Shown here: piece by piece, positions 4,646 to 5,414 of the stretch
Layout: each line of letters begins with the position of its first letter
Position numbering within the stretch: position 1 is the stretch's first letter
Assembly: GCA_017537405.1 (NCBI GenBank)
Contig: JAFYKU010000106.1
Coordinates: 1 to 5,414 of the forward strand
Source: Clostridia bacterium
GTDB taxonomy: Bacteria; Bacillota; Clostridia; Christensenellales; UBA1242
DNA: 5,414 nt
Direction of reading: 5' to 3'
The notes under the pieces: model-generated
Told to the model about the DNA's origin: nothing
Seen by the model: only the letters and a program-made list of their open reading frames with translations
The model's database searches: none
Translations under genes and position numbers: made by a program

Positions 4646-5414
4646 TTATGCTTTTTGAATCATGCTTGGATTAAAGGCGGGATTGGTCGGCACGCCCATC
4701 AAATCACAAACGGTCGCGGCTAAGTTCGTTAAACCATATTCGCCGTCTTGTAATTTCACATCTGGTGTACCGAACGGACAAATAATCATTGGGACTAAAT
4801 TGTTCGTGTGAGCGGTCTTAGGTTTGCCACTGGGGTCCGCCATTTCTTCCGCGTTACCGTGGTCGGCGGTAATAATTAAGTTCACGCCATGAGCTTGACA
4901 AACTTCGTACAAGCGCCCGACACACGCGTCCACAGTTTGACAAGCAACAACAGCTGCATCAAAGTTACCGGTATGCCCAACCATGTCTGGATTCGGCAAG
5001 TTGCATTTTAAGAAATCGTATGCACCGCTTTCAATCGCCGCAATCAATTTTTCGGTAATCGGTTCGGCTTGCATTTTGGGAGCTTTATCGTACAAGTTAT
5101 TCAACTTATCGCTCGGGATTTCTAACCAAGTTTCTAACTGTGGGTCAATTGGCGCACTCTTGTTGCCGTTAAAGAAATAAGTCATATGACCGAACTTAAC
5201 GGTTTCGGTAACGGTATATTGACGCACACCGTGTTCACACAACCATGCGGTCAAAGTATTATTAATCACTGGCGGTTCACATAAGTAATGAGCTGGCAAG
5301 TTCATTTCGGCATCGTATTGCAAAATGCCGGCAAAGTAACAATCTTTAATTGCGGCAAATTGTGCTGCTGTAATATAGTCACCATTGTCGAACAGACGCG
5401 CCGTTTCAACAGCA
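4646..5414 (-). CDS. gpmI: 2,3-bisphosphoglycerate-independent phosphoglycerate mutase, C-terminal part
   Basis: The last 255 residues of the cofactor-independent phosphoglycerate mutase, which interconverts 3- and 2-phosphoglycerate in glycolysis using two Mn ions. The family is about 500-550 residues long, so roughly the N-terminal half, including the catalytic serine, lies beyond the window; the gene is cut, not damaged. Numbering from the first complete codon at the edge, visible signatures are KFGHMTYFFNG (K73), NPDMVGHTGN (D143, H147), ADHGNAEE (D184, H185) and KTAHTNN (H202), matching the known metal and substrate ligands. The QYDAEMNLP and ETVKFGHMTYF stretches are characteristic of this enzyme. 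The frame runs on upstream of the TTG at 5323, which is an ordinary Leu codon and not a start. G+C and codon use are higher than in the nuclease region, as expected of a core gene. It stops at 4646, 71 bases before tRNA-Ser. Confidence 0.95.
   Translation of the reverse strand, partial: AVETARLFDNGDYITAAQFAAIKDCYFAGILQYDAEMNLPAHYLCEPPVINNTLTAWLCEHGVRQYTVTETVKFGHMTYFFNGNKSAPIDPQLETWLEIPSDKLNNLYDKAPKMQAEPITEKLIAAIESGAYDFLKCNLPNPDMVGHTGNFDAAVVACQTVDACVGRLYEVCQAHGVNLIITADHGNAEEMADPSGKPKTAHTNNLVPMIICPFGTPDVKLQDGEYGLTNLAATVCDLMGVPTNPAFNPSMIQKA

Noticed and set aside
5323..5323. TTG as a start codon for a short phosphoglycerate mutase
   Set aside because: Conserved mutase sequence continues in frame upstream to the window edge, so the TTG is an internal leucine.

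Overview
The window is 5.4 kb of AT-rich bacterial chromosome. It uses the standard bacterial code: stops are TAA and TGA, and Trp is TGG. AGGAG-type ribosome binding sites, TGn-extended -10 promoters and a CCA-encoded tRNA suggest a low-GC Firmicutes-like organism. That is inference from style; no marker names the genus.

Left part (1-894): a GC-rich stem-loop at the very edge, a lone plus-strand gene for an N-formylglutamate amidohydrolase-like enzyme (112-747), and a strong intrinsic terminator (754-783). The terminator reads both ways, so it can also close the minus-strand transporter gene that converges on it.

Middle-left (895-2308): a divergent pair, an EamA/DMT-type ten-helix permease on the minus strand and a small single-domain cupin on the plus strand. 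A promoter and a near-perfect palindrome lie between them. The cupin and the distant gpmI look like host-background genes, richer in G+C and in C-ending codons than the genes around them.

Middle-right (2361-4380): three AT-rich minus-strand genes that look accessory. A PD-(D/E)XK (NucS/DUF91-like) nuclease with a C-terminal DUF5655 domain has its own promoter. Downstream is a two-gene unit under a separate extended -10 promoter. Its first gene encodes a two-helix membrane-anchored protein whose frame is broken by one base in a run of five A (T on the coding strand). Its second gene overlaps the first by 8 bases and encodes a 53-residue Lys/Ser/Thr-rich basic protein. I do not recognise either protein of this unit.

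Right end (4485-5414): tRNA-Ser(GCU) with a clear promoter, then the C-terminal half of gpmI, the cofactor-independent phosphoglycerate mutase of glycolysis, which runs off the window. Both are on the minus strand.

No CRISPR array, insertion sequence, transposase, integrase or rRNA is visible. The part most likely to hold something undescribed is the nuclease plus the membrane/basic-protein pair beside the tRNA 3' end. A defence or mobile-element role is a hypothesis from context only.
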